NCBI RefSeq assembly: GCF_001921215.1
Contig: NZ_MSIF01000033.1
Span: 1-64,000 of the forward strand
Direction of reading: 5' to 3'
Length of the DNA stretch: 64,000 bases
Source: Actinophytocola xinjiangensis
GTDB lineage: Bacteria > Actinomycetota > Actinomycetes > Mycobacteriales > Pseudonocardiaceae
Shown here in pieces: positions 1 through 8,286 of the stretch. The position numbers and the translations under genes are program-made. Within the stretch, counting starts at the first letter, position 1. Every line of letters begins with the position of its first letter. The notes beneath the pieces are model-generated. The model was given only the letters and a program-made list of their open reading frames with translations, had not been told where the DNA came from and did no database searches.

Positions 1-40
1 CCAGCCCGCCAGCCCGCCAGCCCGCCAGCCCGCCAGCCCG
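1..40. repeat. 8-bp tandem repeat (ccagcccg x5)
   Basis: The first 40 bases are five perfect head-to-tail copies of ccagcccg. The array may continue beyond the left edge. Up to base 127 there is only GC-rich sequence in which I see no gene. Confidence 0.85.
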
Positions 41-127
41 GCGGCCCGGCGGCGCCGGTCACTGCGCGCCCGTGCCGGTTCACCCCGACCGGCGGCCGGT
101 CGGGCACACCGGGCACAGGCCGGGCGG

Positions 128-571
128 CTACGACCGTGGCGCGGCCGTTCCGGGCAGTGCGGAGTCATCGCGGTAGCGGAACTCGTAGACGCGTTCGGTG
201 AACTTCCAGCCGTCGGGGGTTCGGCGGAACTTGTCGTGGTAAATGGCGTAGTTGGCGTGTGAGCTCCCGTCGGTGAAGCGGCCCAACTCCTCGGTGTAGA
301 CCCGACCTGTCGCGGTGTCGCCGTCGATGCTGATCCAGCCGGGGTGCACCTGCTGGACGAAGAACTCCCAGTTGCCCTGGAGGCGCTCCATGCCGGCGCG
401 GATGGCCTCGCGGCCGGTGAACTCGAGTGCGCCGGGGGCGATCTGCCAGCGCGCGTCCGCGGTGAACAGCGACGCCCACCGGTCGTAGTCGCGCATCATG
501 CCCGCGTCGGTGAACTCGCCCACCAGCGCGTTGATCTCGACGTGGTCGGTGAGGGTCTGCAGGTCGAACAT
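128..571 (-). CDS. NTF2-like (SnoaL-like) protein
   Basis: A 147-residue single-domain protein of the cystatin-like alpha+beta NTF2/SnoaL fold: an N-terminal helical region (EINALVGEFTDAGMMRDYDR), a central W-x-I strand and the closing pattern GWKFTERVYEFRYR. Such proteins bind or transform small hydrophobic molecules; no substrate can be read from the sequence. The ATG at 571 was chosen because an AGGGGACA ribosome site lies just upstream; the open frame starts further up without one. The gene follows a DoxX gene by 19 bases on the same strand, and both should be driven from the leftward promoter shared with the ECF41 sigma gene. It is thus a likely target of that sigma factor. Confidence 0.75.
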   Translation of the reverse strand: MFDLQTLTDHVEINALVGEFTDAGMMRDYDRWASLFTADARWQIAPGALEFTGREAIRAGMERLQGNWEFFVQQVHPGWISIDGDTATGRVYTEELGRFTDGSSHANYAIYHDKFRRTPDGWKFTERVYEFRYRDDSALPGTAAPRS

Positions 572-590
572 CGTGGTTGTCCCCTGTGGG

Positions 591-971
591 TCAGTTGGTG
601 AACGGTTCGAGGCCGAAACGGCCGACGGCGACGAACGCGACAAGGACGAGAAGGGTCAGCGGCACCGCGATCGCGTTGGCCTCCTTGCGGCGCAGGTGGG
701 TCACGATCGCGCCGCCCATCAGCAGCACGAGCCCGGTGGCGGCGACCGGCACCAGGACGGGGGCGATGTCCAGCAGCGCGGGTAAGACCAGGCCGATCGC
801 GCCCAGTACCTCCAGCAGGCCGATCGCCCGGACCGAGCCGTCGCTGAGGTCCTCCGCCCAGCCGTAGCCGCCGTCGATCAGCTTCTTCCTGGACTGGACC
901 ATCTTCTGCACGCCACTGGCGAGGAAGGTCGCCGCCATCAGGCCGGCGACGATCCACAGCGCGATGTTCAT
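591..971 (-). CDS. DoxX family membrane protein
   Basis: A 126-residue protein with four hydrophobic helices in DoxX arrangement: MNIALWIVAGLMAATFLASG, a conserved SGVQKM turn, a hydrophobic pair around residues 50-85 and a last helix ending VGRFGLEPF. DoxX-family proteins are small membrane proteins often found in redox or quinone stress operons. The start at 971 has a GGGACGAAC site; the longer frame begins inside the promoter region and is disfavoured. It is the first gene of a two-gene leftward unit (DoxX, NTF2) divergent from the ECF41 gene. Pairing of ECF41 genes with small enzymes or DoxX genes is a known pattern. Confidence 0.8.
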   Translation of the reverse strand: MNIALWIVAGLMAATFLASGVQKMVQSRKKLIDGGYGWAEDLSDGSVRAIGLLEVLGAIGLVLPALLDIAPVLVPVAATGLVLLMGGAIVTHLRRKEANAIAVPLTLLVLVAFVAVGRFGLEPFTN

Positions 972-1013
972 GTTCGTCCCAGTTCGTTCGAAGGGTGTGT
1001 GGTTGCTCGCCAT

Positions 1014-1085
1014 GTAGACGACGCAGGGTTGTGAAACGTGAGATGTGAGGATCGACCTCACGTTTGACCGCGCTGAGTCGTCTAC
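1014..1085. promoter_or_regulatory. Mirror-image divergent ECF promoters
   Basis: CTCACGTTT followed after 11 bases by GTCGTCTAC occurs rightward (1057-1065, 1077-1085) and, identically spaced, leftward (complement of 1042-1034, 1022-1014). The symmetry centre is 1049/1050. The TCAC...CGTC layout with about 15 bases between resembles the ECF41 promoter (TGTCACA...CGTC), so both transcripts are probably read by the ECF41 sigma factor next door. A nested inverted repeat GTGAGG-5-CCTCAC (1045-1061) could add an operator. Confidence 0.7.
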
Positions 1086-1118
1086 TCGGTGACGATGGAC
1101 GAGACCGAGGGGAAGACC

Positions 1119-2045
1119 ATGAACACCCGACCAGAGCCGGCGCAGGGACCGAGCCTGGACGCGATCATGAGCGAACGCCGGCAGCTGATCAACGTCGCCT
1201 ACCGGCTGCTCGGGTCGCTGTCCGAGGCCGAGGACGTCGTCCAGGAGACCTATGCCCGCTGGTACACGCTCACCCCTGACCAGCGGCGGGACATCGAGTT
1301 ACCCGGCGCCTGGCTGACGACCGTGGCCAGTCGCATCTGCCTGGACCTGCTCGGGTCGGCGCGGGCGCGGCGGGAACGCTACGTGGGCGAGTGGATCCCC
1401 GAGCCGTTACCGGAGGGCACCGAGTGGACCAGCGGGCGCGCCGGCTCGGTCACCACCGACCCCGCCGACCGGGTCACGCTGGACGAGTCGGTCAACATGG
1501 CGTTCCTGGTGGTGCTGGAGTCGATGACCCCGGCCGAGCGGGTGGCGTTCGTGTTGCACGACGTGTTCCGGTTCTCGTTCAACGAGGTCGCCGAGATCGT
1601 GGGTCGGACCCCGGCCGCCTGCCGTCAGCTGGCTTCCTCGGCGCGTCGGCGGGTGCGGGACAACCGCGCCATGGTCACGCCGACCGCGGAGCAGGCCGGC
1701 ATCGTTCGGGACTTCAAGCAGGCCTGGCAGGCCAAGGACATCGAGGCACTGATCGGCCTGCTGGACCCGGGGGTGACCGCGATCAGCGACGGCGGTGGCC
1801 TGGTCACGGCCAAGATCACTCCGGTGGTCGGTGGCGTGGAGGTCGCCAGGGCGCTGGTCGAGATCGCCAGCCGGGGCGACCACCTGACGGTCCTGGAGCG
1901 CACGGTCAACGGCCAGCCGGGGTTGATCGGCCAGCTGGACGGCGTGACCGGTGTGGTGATGGCCTTCGACATCGTCGACGGCCGGATCCGGCACCTGTGG
2001 GCGGTGCTCAACCCGGAGAAGCTGCGCCCCTGGACCGACGGCTGA
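1119..2045 (+). CDS. ECF41-group sigma factor with SnoaL-like C-terminus
   Basis: A 308-residue sigma factor. Region 2 lies near residues 20-90 (AYRLLGSLSEAEDVVQETYA), region 4 near 125-175 (FNEVAEIVGRTPAACRQLAS), followed by a SnoaL-like domain from about 190. Three ECF41 hallmarks are visible: WIPEP in the linker near 92, DGGG in the SnoaL part and NPEKL near 298 (family forms WLPEP, DGGGR, NPDKL). In this group the fused domain, rather than a separate anti-sigma factor, modulates activity. The ATG at 1119 has an AGGGGA site; the upstream ATG at 1089 does not. It is probably autoregulated through the divergent promoter pair, controlling itself and the DoxX/NTF2 genes. Confidence 0.88.
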   Translation: MNTRPEPAQGPSLDAIMSERRQLINVAYRLLGSLSEAEDVVQETYARWYTLTPDQRRDIELPGAWLTTVASRICLDLLGSARARRERYVGEWIPEPLPEGTEWTSGRAGSVTTDPADRVTLDESVNMAFLVVLESMTPAERVAFVLHDVFRFSFNEVAEIVGRTPAACRQLASSARRRVRDNRAMVTPTAEQAGIVRDFKQAWQAKDIEALIGLLDPGVTAISDGGGLVTAKITPVVGGVEVARALVEIASRGDHLTVLERTVNGQPGLIGQLDGVTGVVMAFDIVDGRIRHLWAVLNPEKLRPWTDG

Positions 2046-2167
2046 CCTGGCCGGCCCCGCGAACGGCCAGGTACTGTCGGTAGGCCGGCTCGCCACTCGC
2101 GGTGACGCGGGTCGGTCGACCGGGGGAGCCAGCCGGCGTCCAGGACCGTCAGAGGCGGGTGGAGCGG

Positions 2168-4960
2168 ATGAGGTACCGCCTGCTTGGCCCTCTCGAGGTG
2201 CGCGGCGGCGGGCGGACCATCGATCTCGGCGGGCCTCGCCAGCATGCCGTGCTGGCGACCCTGCTGATCGGCGCGAACGACACGGTCAGCCTGGCACACC
2301 TGTGCGAGGCGGTCTGGGACGTTCCGCCGGTGGCCGCGGAGTCGAACGTGCGGACCTACGTGGCCAAGATCCGTCGTCAGCTCGCCGAGGTCGATCCCGA
2401 CGCCGAGCGGCTGGTCACGCGCCGGCGTGGCTACCAGCTCACCGTGCACCCGGGCGAGCTGGACCTGGCCGAGTTCGAGGAGCACGTCGAACACGGGCGG
2501 GACGCGTCGGGCGGCGGCGACTGGTTCGGGGCGGCGGCTGCGTTCGCGGCCGCGCTGGATCTGTGGCACGGCCGGCCGTTCGAGAACCTGGAGCCTGGTC
2601 CGGTGCTGCGGGCCGAGCGCACCCGGCTGGAGGAACGGCACCTCACGGCGGCGGAGGGCTTGGCGAGGGCGCGTATCGAGCTGGGTCGGCACGATTCGGC
2701 GGTCGCTGAGCTGCGGCAACTGGTCGACGAGCACCCGACCAGGGAAGAGCTGGCGGCTCTGCTGATGCTGGCGCTGCACGGGACCGGGCGGCAGGCCGAG
2801 GCGTTGGACGTGTTCGCCCAGGCGCGTGCGCGGCTGGTCGGGGAGCTGGGCATCGAGCCTGGTGAGCGGTTGCGGGCTGCTCAGCAGACGGTGCTCGCTG
2901 GCGGTCAGGCCGAGGTGGCGGCCGAACCGGCGCCGGTGGTCACCGTCAGTGCCCACCACCAGTTACCGATGGACATCGCCGACTTCACGGGAAGGGAGGC
3001 AACTCTGGAGACGCTGTACAGGCAGGTTGATCGCGCGGACGTCGAGTCGGTGGCGATCTGTGTGATCGAGGGCATGGCGGGCGTCGGCAAGACCCGTTTC
3101 GCGGTGCACGCCGCGCACGAGCTGGTGCGGCGCGGGCGCTACGGCGACGTGCAGCTGTGGGCGGACCTGCGCGGGTTCGACCCGGAGTCGCCGCCGGTGG
3201 AGCCGGCTGGGCTGTTGGAGCGTTTCCTGAAGCTCCTCGGTGTGCCGCGCGACCAGATTCCCGACGGCGTGGAGGAGCGGGCGGCGCTCTACCGCGACCG
3301 GCTCGCTGGGCGCAAGGCGTTGGTGCTGCTGGACAACGCTGTCGACGAGGCGCAGGTGCGGCCGCTGTTACCGGGGACGGCCGGGTGCCTGGTGCTGGTC
3401 ACGTCGCGCCGGACCCTGCCGGACCTGGACGGGGCGGGGTTGGTGCGTCTGGACCTGTTCAGCACCACCGAGGCGGTGGCGTTGTTCGCCAGGATCGCCG
3501 GCGAGTCGCGGGTGGCGGCCGAGCCGGCGGTGGCGGCCAGGGTCGTGAGCCTGTGCGGGCATCTGCCGCTGGCGGTGACCATCGCCGCGCAACGGTTGCA
3601 CAACCGTTCCACATGGACGGTCGGTGACCTGGGCGGGAGACTGGAGGCCAGCACGGGGCGGCTTGACCAGCTGCACGGCCGTTCGCGGGCGGTCCGGGCG
3701 GTGTTCGACCTGTCGTACCGGGCGTTGGAGCCGGCGACGCGCTGGGTGTTCCGGTTGCTCGGGCTGCACCCGGCCGACGACTTCACCGCCGACTCGGTCG
3801 CCGCGCTCGCCGACCTGTCGCCGGTGGCGGCCGACGCGATCCTGGAGATGCTGTGCGAGGAGCACCTGCTGCACGAGGTGGCGCCGGGGCGTTATCGGCT
3901 GCACGACCTGGTCCGGCTCTACGCGAGGAGCCGAACGCACACCGAAGAGTCCGATGTGGACAGGCAGGCCGCGGTGCGCCGGCTGCTCGACTGGTACCTG
4001 CACGCGGCGGCGGCCGCGAGCCGCCGGCTCAACCCCGACGGCCGGCCGGTGCCGCTCGACCCGGGGCGGGCGCCCGCGCACCTGCCGGACCTCGGCTCGT
4101 ACGCCGAGGCCCTGACCTGGTGTGAGGCCGAGCGCGGCAACCTGGTCGCGGTGGTGCGGGTCGCGGCGGAGCGGGGTGAGCACACCATCGCCTGGAAGCT
4201 GCCGTGCGCGATGCTGAGCTTCCTGTACCTGCGTAAACACTGGGACGACTGGGTCGCGACCCATCTGGTGGCGCTGGCGTCCGCCGACCGGGCGGGCGAC
4301 ACCGCCGGCATGGCGCGGGTGCTCAACGGGCTGGGCGTGGTCTACAGCGACCTCGGCCGGCTGACTGACGCGATCGGCTGCCACCGTGCCGGGGTGTCCC
4401 TGTTCGGCGAGATCGGTGACATCGTCGGCGCGGCGTGGAACTTCAACAACCTCGGCGTCGCCTACGACAACGACCAGGACTACGAGGCGGCGGCGGACTG
4501 CTACCGCAACGCCGTGCCGCTGTTCCGCGAGGCCGGCAACCGGCACGGTGAGAGCATCGCGCTGAGCAACCTCGGTGACGCCTACCGGGAACTCGGCCGC
4601 TACGACGCCGCGTTGGAACGGATGAGCGCGGCGCTGGACATCCAGCACGACACCGGCGACCGGCCCGCCCAACGGTTCACCCTGTGCAGCCTCGGCGACC
4701 TGTACCGGGACACCGCCCGACCGCAGCGTGCCCGCGACAGCTACCAGCAGGCCCTGGCCATCAGCCGCGAACTCGGCGACCGCCGGGGCGTGGCGAAACT
4801 CCTCGGCCGGCTCGGCGACCTGTGGGTGGTCCTCGGCCGCCCGGAGGTCGGCCGGGAGCTTCTGGCCGAGGCTCGGGAGATCCTCGTCGACCTGGACGCC
4901 CCGGAGGCTGACCTGTCCCAGCGTCTGCCGACCGACGAGCCGACGGCCCTTCCTGGCTGA
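2168..4960 (+). CDS. AfsR/SARP-type regulator (wHTH-BTAD-NB-ARC-TPR)
   Basis: A 930-residue transcriptional activator. Order: OmpR-like winged helix (residues 1-95, MRYRLLGPLEV start typical of SARPs), bacterial transcriptional activation domain (95-250, ending LGIEPGERLRAAQQ), NB-ARC/STAND ATPase with P-loop GMAGVGKTRFA near 300 and the GLPLA-type motif as GHLPLAVTIA near 460, then TPR-like helices (about 690-910; e.g. LGVVYSDLGRLTDAIGCHRAG). Full length for the AfsR class. The ATG at 2168 follows GGAG and starts exactly at the conserved N-terminus. These proteins often switch on secondary metabolite clusters; none is recognisable here, so the target is unknown. The gene is flanked downstream by decayed sequence. 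Confidence 0.9.
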   Translation: MRYRLLGPLEVRGGGRTIDLGGPRQHAVLATLLIGANDTVSLAHLCEAVWDVPPVAAESNVRTYVAKIRRQLAEVDPDAERLVTRRRGYQLTVHPGELDLAEFEEHVEHGRDASGGGDWFGAAAAFAAALDLWHGRPFENLEPGPVLRAERTRLEERHLTAAEGLARARIELGRHDSAVAELRQLVDEHPTREELAALLMLALHGTGRQAEALDVFAQARARLVGELGIEPGERLRAAQQTVLAGGQAEVAAEPAPVVTVSAHHQLPMDIADFTGREATLETLYRQVDRADVESVAICVIEGMAGVGKTRFAVHAAHELVRRGRYGDVQLWADLRGFDPESPPVEPAGLLERFLKLLGVPRDQIPDGVEERAALYRDRLAGRKALVLLDNAVDEAQVRPLLPGTAGCLVLVTSRRTLPDLDGAGLVRLDLFSTTEAVALFARIAGESRVAAEPAVAARVVSLCGHLPLAVTIAAQRLHNRSTWTVGDLGGRLEASTGRLDQLHGRSRAVRAVFDLSYRALEPATRWVFRLLGLHPADDFTADSVAALADLSPVAADAILEMLCEEHLLHEVAPGRYRLHDLVRLYARSRTHTEESDVDRQAAVRRLLDWYLHAAAAASRRLNPDGRPVPLDPGRAPAHLPDLGSYAEALTWCEAERGNLVAVVRVAAERGEHTIAWKLPCAMLSFLYLRKHWDDWVATHLVALASADRAGDTAGMARVLNGLGVVYSDLGRLTDAIGCHRAGVSLFGEIGDIVGAAWNFNNLGVAYDNDQDYEAAADCYRNAVPLFREAGNRHGESIALSNLGDAYRELGRYDAALERMSAALDIQHDTGDRPAQRFTLCSLGDLYRDTARPQRARDSYQQALAISRELGDRRGVAKLLGRLGDLWVVLGRPEVGRELLAEAREILVDLDAPEADLSQRLPTDEPTALPG

Positions 4961-5065
4961 CGGGTCGCCTCCGGGCGTTCTGGTCGAGCCACGGATCTTG
5001 TCCCACCTGGGCGCCGAAACACCAGGTCAGCGGGAGGCGCCGCTGACAACGGCTCACTGGCCCAC

Positions 5066-5170
5066 GCGCGGGACCTGGTCAAGCGCTTCGGTGACGTCGC
5101 CGGCGGGGGATCGGTGTCGACGTCCCGGCGCGGGGAGGCCGGGGCGTGCGGACTTCTCAGAGACGACGGG
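5066..5170 (+). pseudogene. Relic of an ABC transporter ATPase N-terminus
   Basis: The reading frame gives ARDLVKRFGDVAGGG and then, after a disturbed stretch, GLLRDDG, resembling the N-terminus of DrrA-like ATPases (LVKRFGD...VFGLLGPNG). A neighbouring frame supplies GIGVDVP, so at least one frameshift is present, and the Walker A lysine region and all later motifs are missing. No start codon or ribosome site precedes it. I read it as a decayed fragment. The rest of the gap from 4961 to 5572 shows no convincing gene; its composition is less codon-like and more AT-rich near 5510-5545, where the DUF397 promoter must lie. Confidence 0.42.
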
Positions 5171-5572
5171 TTATGTCCGTTACGGGTGGTTGGTGGGTCG
5201 GCTTTGTGTCGCTTCGCGGGCGGTGCGAAGGGTGGTGGGCGACGAGCGGACAGCCGGGCGGGCCGGTGGGGGAGCGGGGCGTCGCGGTGGGGCGCAGGGG
5301 GTGGGTTCGGCTGCCTGTTGGGCAGGGACTGAGCCAGTCGGAGTACGGGACGTGGGCGTTGGTTGCGGTGGTGGGGTCTATTGAGAGGCGGCGGGGTTCG
5401 GTAAGAGTTTCTTGAACAGCACGTGGGGAGATGTGACTGGCGGTTCACGTGTGGTACTCGGGGGTGGGGCGGCCAGTTACTGACCAGGTTCTGGCAATCA
5501 GAAGGGCTTGCGAGCTGAATATTCAACGGGTCAGCATATTCTGGTCAATTGTCGGCAGGAAAGAGCGTGAGT

Positions 5573-5788
5573 ATGAGAACCCAGGAGATGAGAACCAGCT
5601 CGACCGGTCGCACCAGCGATGGTTGGCGGCGCTCCAGCGTCTCTGTACCGGAAGACGAGTGTGTCGAGATCTGGAGTCGACCGGACGGCGTCCGGCTTCG
5701 GGACTCCAAGGACCGCAAGGGCACCGAACTGCGCTTCTGCCGGGACAGTTGGACATTGCTGCTTGACGGGCTCCACCACCGAGAGTGA
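5573..5788 (+). CDS. DUF397 protein
   Basis: A 71-residue protein of the small actinobacterial DUF397 family: a WRRSS start, a C-V-E strand (DECVEIW), the diagnostic R-D-S-K tetrad (VRLRDSKD) and the terminal W-x-x-L-L. DUF397 proteins are encoded next to XRE/DUF5753 regulators, as here (XRE at 5927), and several pairs, including whiJ-type loci of Streptomyces, affect development. The ATG at 5573 has AGGAAAG nine bases upstream; a GTG at 5567 is an alternative. Unlike the usual order (regulator first), the DUF397 gene comes first. Confidence 0.82.
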   Translation: MRTQEMRTSSTGRTSDGWRRSSVSVPEDECVEIWSRPDGVRLRDSKDRKGTELRFCRDSWTLLLDGLHHRE

Positions 5789-5926
5789 TCTTGTCGCCTG
5801 ATCGACTCTGTCCGAATCGAGTGAGCATGGCTCCCCTGGGCGAGTCGAAGGAGACAAAACAGCAGGCTTGTCATAGTCTCAGCCGGACAAAGACCACCCT
5901 AACGAGTGAGCAATAGGAGCCGGCTC

Positions 5927-6763
5927 GTGGCGTTCCAGCCTACTCAGCGTGACCTCGATCTCGGTGTCGCACTCAAGGCGGCGCGCACCGCCGCCGGGCT
6001 CAACCAGGAGGAGGTCGCCGATCGGCTCGGGATCAGTCAGGCGAAGGTGTCGCGGTTCGAGACCGCGCGGCAGGAGATTCCCCGGGACCGGCTGGAGGAA
6101 CTGCTCGACCTCTACCAGCCGGAACCGGAGCTTCGCGGCCACCTCGACTCGATGGCCACCCCACCCGATGTCGACGACGCCGACGACCATGCCTCGCCCA
6201 ACCGCGACTTCATGGCGATGAAGCAGGCCGAGAAGGACGCCCTCGAGATCCGCTCCGCCTACGGCGAGGGCATCCCCCGCCAACTCCAGGCCGACCAGTA
6301 CATGCTCGTGCAGAGCGCCAAGGCCGGCATCGTCACCAGCGAGGCCCGCCTGCTCGCCGAGAAGCGCCAGCGCGAGCGGCTGCTCAGTCGCGAACGCCCG
6401 CCGCGCTACTTCCAGCTGCTCAGCGAGTCCTCCCTCTACCGGATCCCGGGCGGCACGCTCGAACTGCGCCAGGAGCAGGCCCGCCACCTGCTGACCCTGG
6501 TCGAGAAATACCCGCAGCTGTCGGTCCAGGTCGTCACCTTCGACGCCGACCTCGCCCACTTCAACAACATGACAGTCCTCAAGTTCGCCGACGCCCGCAA
6601 GAACGTTGTGTACCTGCCCAACGACCGGTACGGAAAACTCCACCGGCAACCGACGGCGGACACATTCGAAACGCAGTGGGAGAAGATGCGCCGCGTCGCC
6701 CTCGACGAGGAGGACAGCAAGAAATTCATTCATGACATCGCACGGTTCGGGCAGGCTCGCTGA
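5927..6763 (+). CDS. XRE-family regulator with DUF5753
   Basis: A 278-residue protein. An XRE helix-turn-helix covers residues 12-68 (ALKAARTAAGLNQEEVADRL, then SQAKVSRFETAR). A DUF5753 ligand-like domain fills the rest, with the family motif shape IPRQLQADQYM near 120 and a C-terminal strand region (VVTFDADLAHFNNMTVLKF). The GTG at 5927 was preferred over the GTG at 5906 because AGGAG sits 7 bases before it. It belongs to the WhiJ-like regulators that work with DUF397 partners; the gene upstream is one. A PF04672 methyltransferase follows 79 bases later, a common neighbour of such pairs. Confidence 0.87.
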   Translation: MAFQPTQRDLDLGVALKAARTAAGLNQEEVADRLGISQAKVSRFETARQEIPRDRLEELLDLYQPEPELRGHLDSMATPPDVDDADDHASPNRDFMAMKQAEKDALEIRSAYGEGIPRQLQADQYMLVQSAKAGIVTSEARLLAEKRQRERLLSRERPPRYFQLLSESSLYRIPGGTLELRQEQARHLLTLVEKYPQLSVQVVTFDADLAHFNNMTVLKFADARKNVVYLPNDRYGKLHRQPTADTFETQWEKMRRVALDEEDSKKFIHDIARFGQAR

Positions 6764-6842
6764 ATTTTCGTCCCAGCGCCGAACCGAAATTGAGGTAGCA
6801 TTCGGCGTTGTCACTCTCGGCAGCTCGGGGAGGCGCAACATC

Positions 6843-7727
6843 GTGTCGCATCGACCGGCTGGTTTACTGCCTCCAGTCGACGTTCGGCTGGAGACGCCCA
6901 GCGTCGCGCGGGTCTACGACTACTACCTGGGTGGCACCACCAACTGGGAGGTCGACCGGTCCTTCGGTGACCGGGTGCTCGACCGCTTCCCCCTCATGCG
7001 GCGCATCGCGTTCGTGCACCGGCTGTTCCTCAACCGCGCGGTCGGGTACCTGCTGCGCCACGGGGTGACCCAGTTCCTCGACGTCGGCTCCGGGGTGCCC
7101 AGCGCCGGCGCCACCCACGAGATCGCCGACGACTGGGCGGTGCACTGCGGGGTCCGGCCGGACGCGCGGGTCGTCTATGTCGACAATGATCCGGTGGCCG
7201 CCGCGTACGGGCAGTTGATCCTCGCCGAGGGTGGGGACCGGCGGCGGCACGCCATGGTCCAGGCCGACCTGCGGGATCCGGAGGATCTGTGGGCGCAGGC
7301 GCTGGAGACTGATCTGCTGGACAGAAGCAGACCGATCGGTTTGCTTCTGGTGGGGTTTCTTCATCTTGAACAGCGGGACGCCAAGGGCAACGACGTCGGG
7401 GCCGACTCGGTGGCCAAACTGCGGGAGCTTCTGCCACTGGGGTCGTGCGTGGCCATCTCGCATGTGACCGGGGACGGGGTTCCCCGGGCCGTTCGACGGA
7501 CCTTGGACGGGTTGAAGGTGGTGTACGACCAGTCGGGCGGCGGGGCCGTGAGTTGGCGTTCACGCGCCGGGATTCAGGCGTTGCGGGGGGATTGGCGGGA
7601 TGTCTCGCCGGGGTGGACCTCGGCTGTGGATTGGCGGCCGGAGGATACCGGGCCCACCGCGCCGTTGATTGGGTTGCCGGAAGGGGCCAAGGCTGTCATC
7701 TGGGCTGGTGTGGCGCGTAAGGGGTGA
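6843..7727 (+). CDS. SAM-dependent methyltransferase (PF04672 type)
   Basis: A 294-residue protein with the hallmarks of the actinobacterial S-adenosyl methyltransferase family PF04672: the N-terminal PSVARVYDYYLGGTTNWEVDR block, a SAM-binding FLDVGSGVPSAG motif near residue 80 and VVYVDNDPVAAAY for the ribose-binding acid. Targets of this large family are unknown. The GTG at 6843 follows GGGGAGG by nine bases; the open frame extends further upstream but overlaps the regulator gene. An AT-rich stretch with TAGCAT near 6795 could be its promoter, so it may be expressed apart from the XRE gene. Confidence 0.85.
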   Translation: MSHRPAGLLPPVDVRLETPSVARVYDYYLGGTTNWEVDRSFGDRVLDRFPLMRRIAFVHRLFLNRAVGYLLRHGVTQFLDVGSGVPSAGATHEIADDWAVHCGVRPDARVVYVDNDPVAAAYGQLILAEGGDRRRHAMVQADLRDPEDLWAQALETDLLDRSRPIGLLLVGFLHLEQRDAKGNDVGADSVAKLRELLPLGSCVAISHVTGDGVPRAVRRTLDGLKVVYDQSGGGAVSWRSRAGIQALRGDWRDVSPGWTSAVDWRPEDTGPTAPLIGLPEGAKAVIWAGVARKG

Positions 7728-7770
7728 CTTTTTTGCGTCCGCTGGTGAGGCCGGGATTCGCTGATTGTGG

Positions 7771-8223
7771 TCAGAGTGGACCGTGGGGTTTGTGTTTGTT
7801 TTCCTGGGCCTGGTCGAACCGGGTGCGGTTGTCCTCCATTTCTGAGCTGTGGGTTTCGGCCCAGGTGGTGAGGGTGTTGAGGGGGATGAGGAGGGTGTGG
7901 CCCAGCGGGGTCAGGTCGTACTCGACGCGTGGCGGGACTTCCGGGTAGGAGGTTCGGGAGACCAGGCCGTCCCTGTTCAGGGTCCGGAGGGTCTTGGCGA
8001 GCATGCGGTGGGAGATGTCCGGGAGGGCGCGCATCAGCTCTGTGAAGCGGCGGGGGCCGTCCACCAGTTGGGACACGACTACCAGTGACCACGTGTCGCC
8101 CACCCGGCGGAGGAGGTCTCGGGTGTGTTGGCGCGAATCCTCGGTGACGCAGAGGGGCTGGTGGGGCAATTCTTCCCCTGAGGTGCGTAACGCACTGTGA
8201 AGTGCGGGTGGCGGATTCGGCAT
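7771..8223 (-). CDS. HxlR-family transcriptional regulator
   Basis: A 150-residue winged-helix protein of the HxlR family: RRVGDTWSLVVVSQLVDGPR, F-x-E-L-M-R-A-L-P-D-I-S-H-R-M-L recognition region, and the wing RVEYDLTPLGHTLL. A cysteine sits just before the first helix (PLCVTED), where redox-sensing HxlR members such as YodB and HypR carry their sensor; redox control here is inference. It is divergent from an FMN reductase gene, the classic arrangement for quinone- or diamide-responsive regulation. The start at 8223 has GAGG; a shorter form starting later (TTG) cannot be excluded, since a perfect palindrome lies within the first codons. Confidence 0.82.
   Translation of the reverse strand: MPNPPPALHSALRTSGEELPHQPLCVTEDSRQHTRDLLRRVGDTWSLVVVSQLVDGPRRFTELMRALPDISHRMLAKTLRTLNRDGLVSRTSYPEVPPRVEYDLTPLGHTLLIPLNTLTTWAETHSSEMEDNRTRFDQAQENKHKPHGPL
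8183..8195. promoter_or_regulatory. 13-bp perfect palindrome (candidate HxlR operator)
   Basis: GTGCGT-A-ACGCAC reads the same on both strands. It falls within the first codons of the HxlR gene as annotated, about 90 bases from the divergent reductase start, and could be the operator if HxlR starts further downstream. Confidence 0.4.
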
Positions 8224-8286
8224 GGAGTGCCTCGCGGCGGTGTTGGGAGTCGTGAATCCGTTGTTCTCATGCTTGGGAGGAACCAC

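Noticed and set aside
5146-5415. 89-codon rightward open frame after the SARP gene
   Set aside because: Irregular codon use, no ribosome site and no recognisable motif; it overlaps the ABC-ATPase relic.
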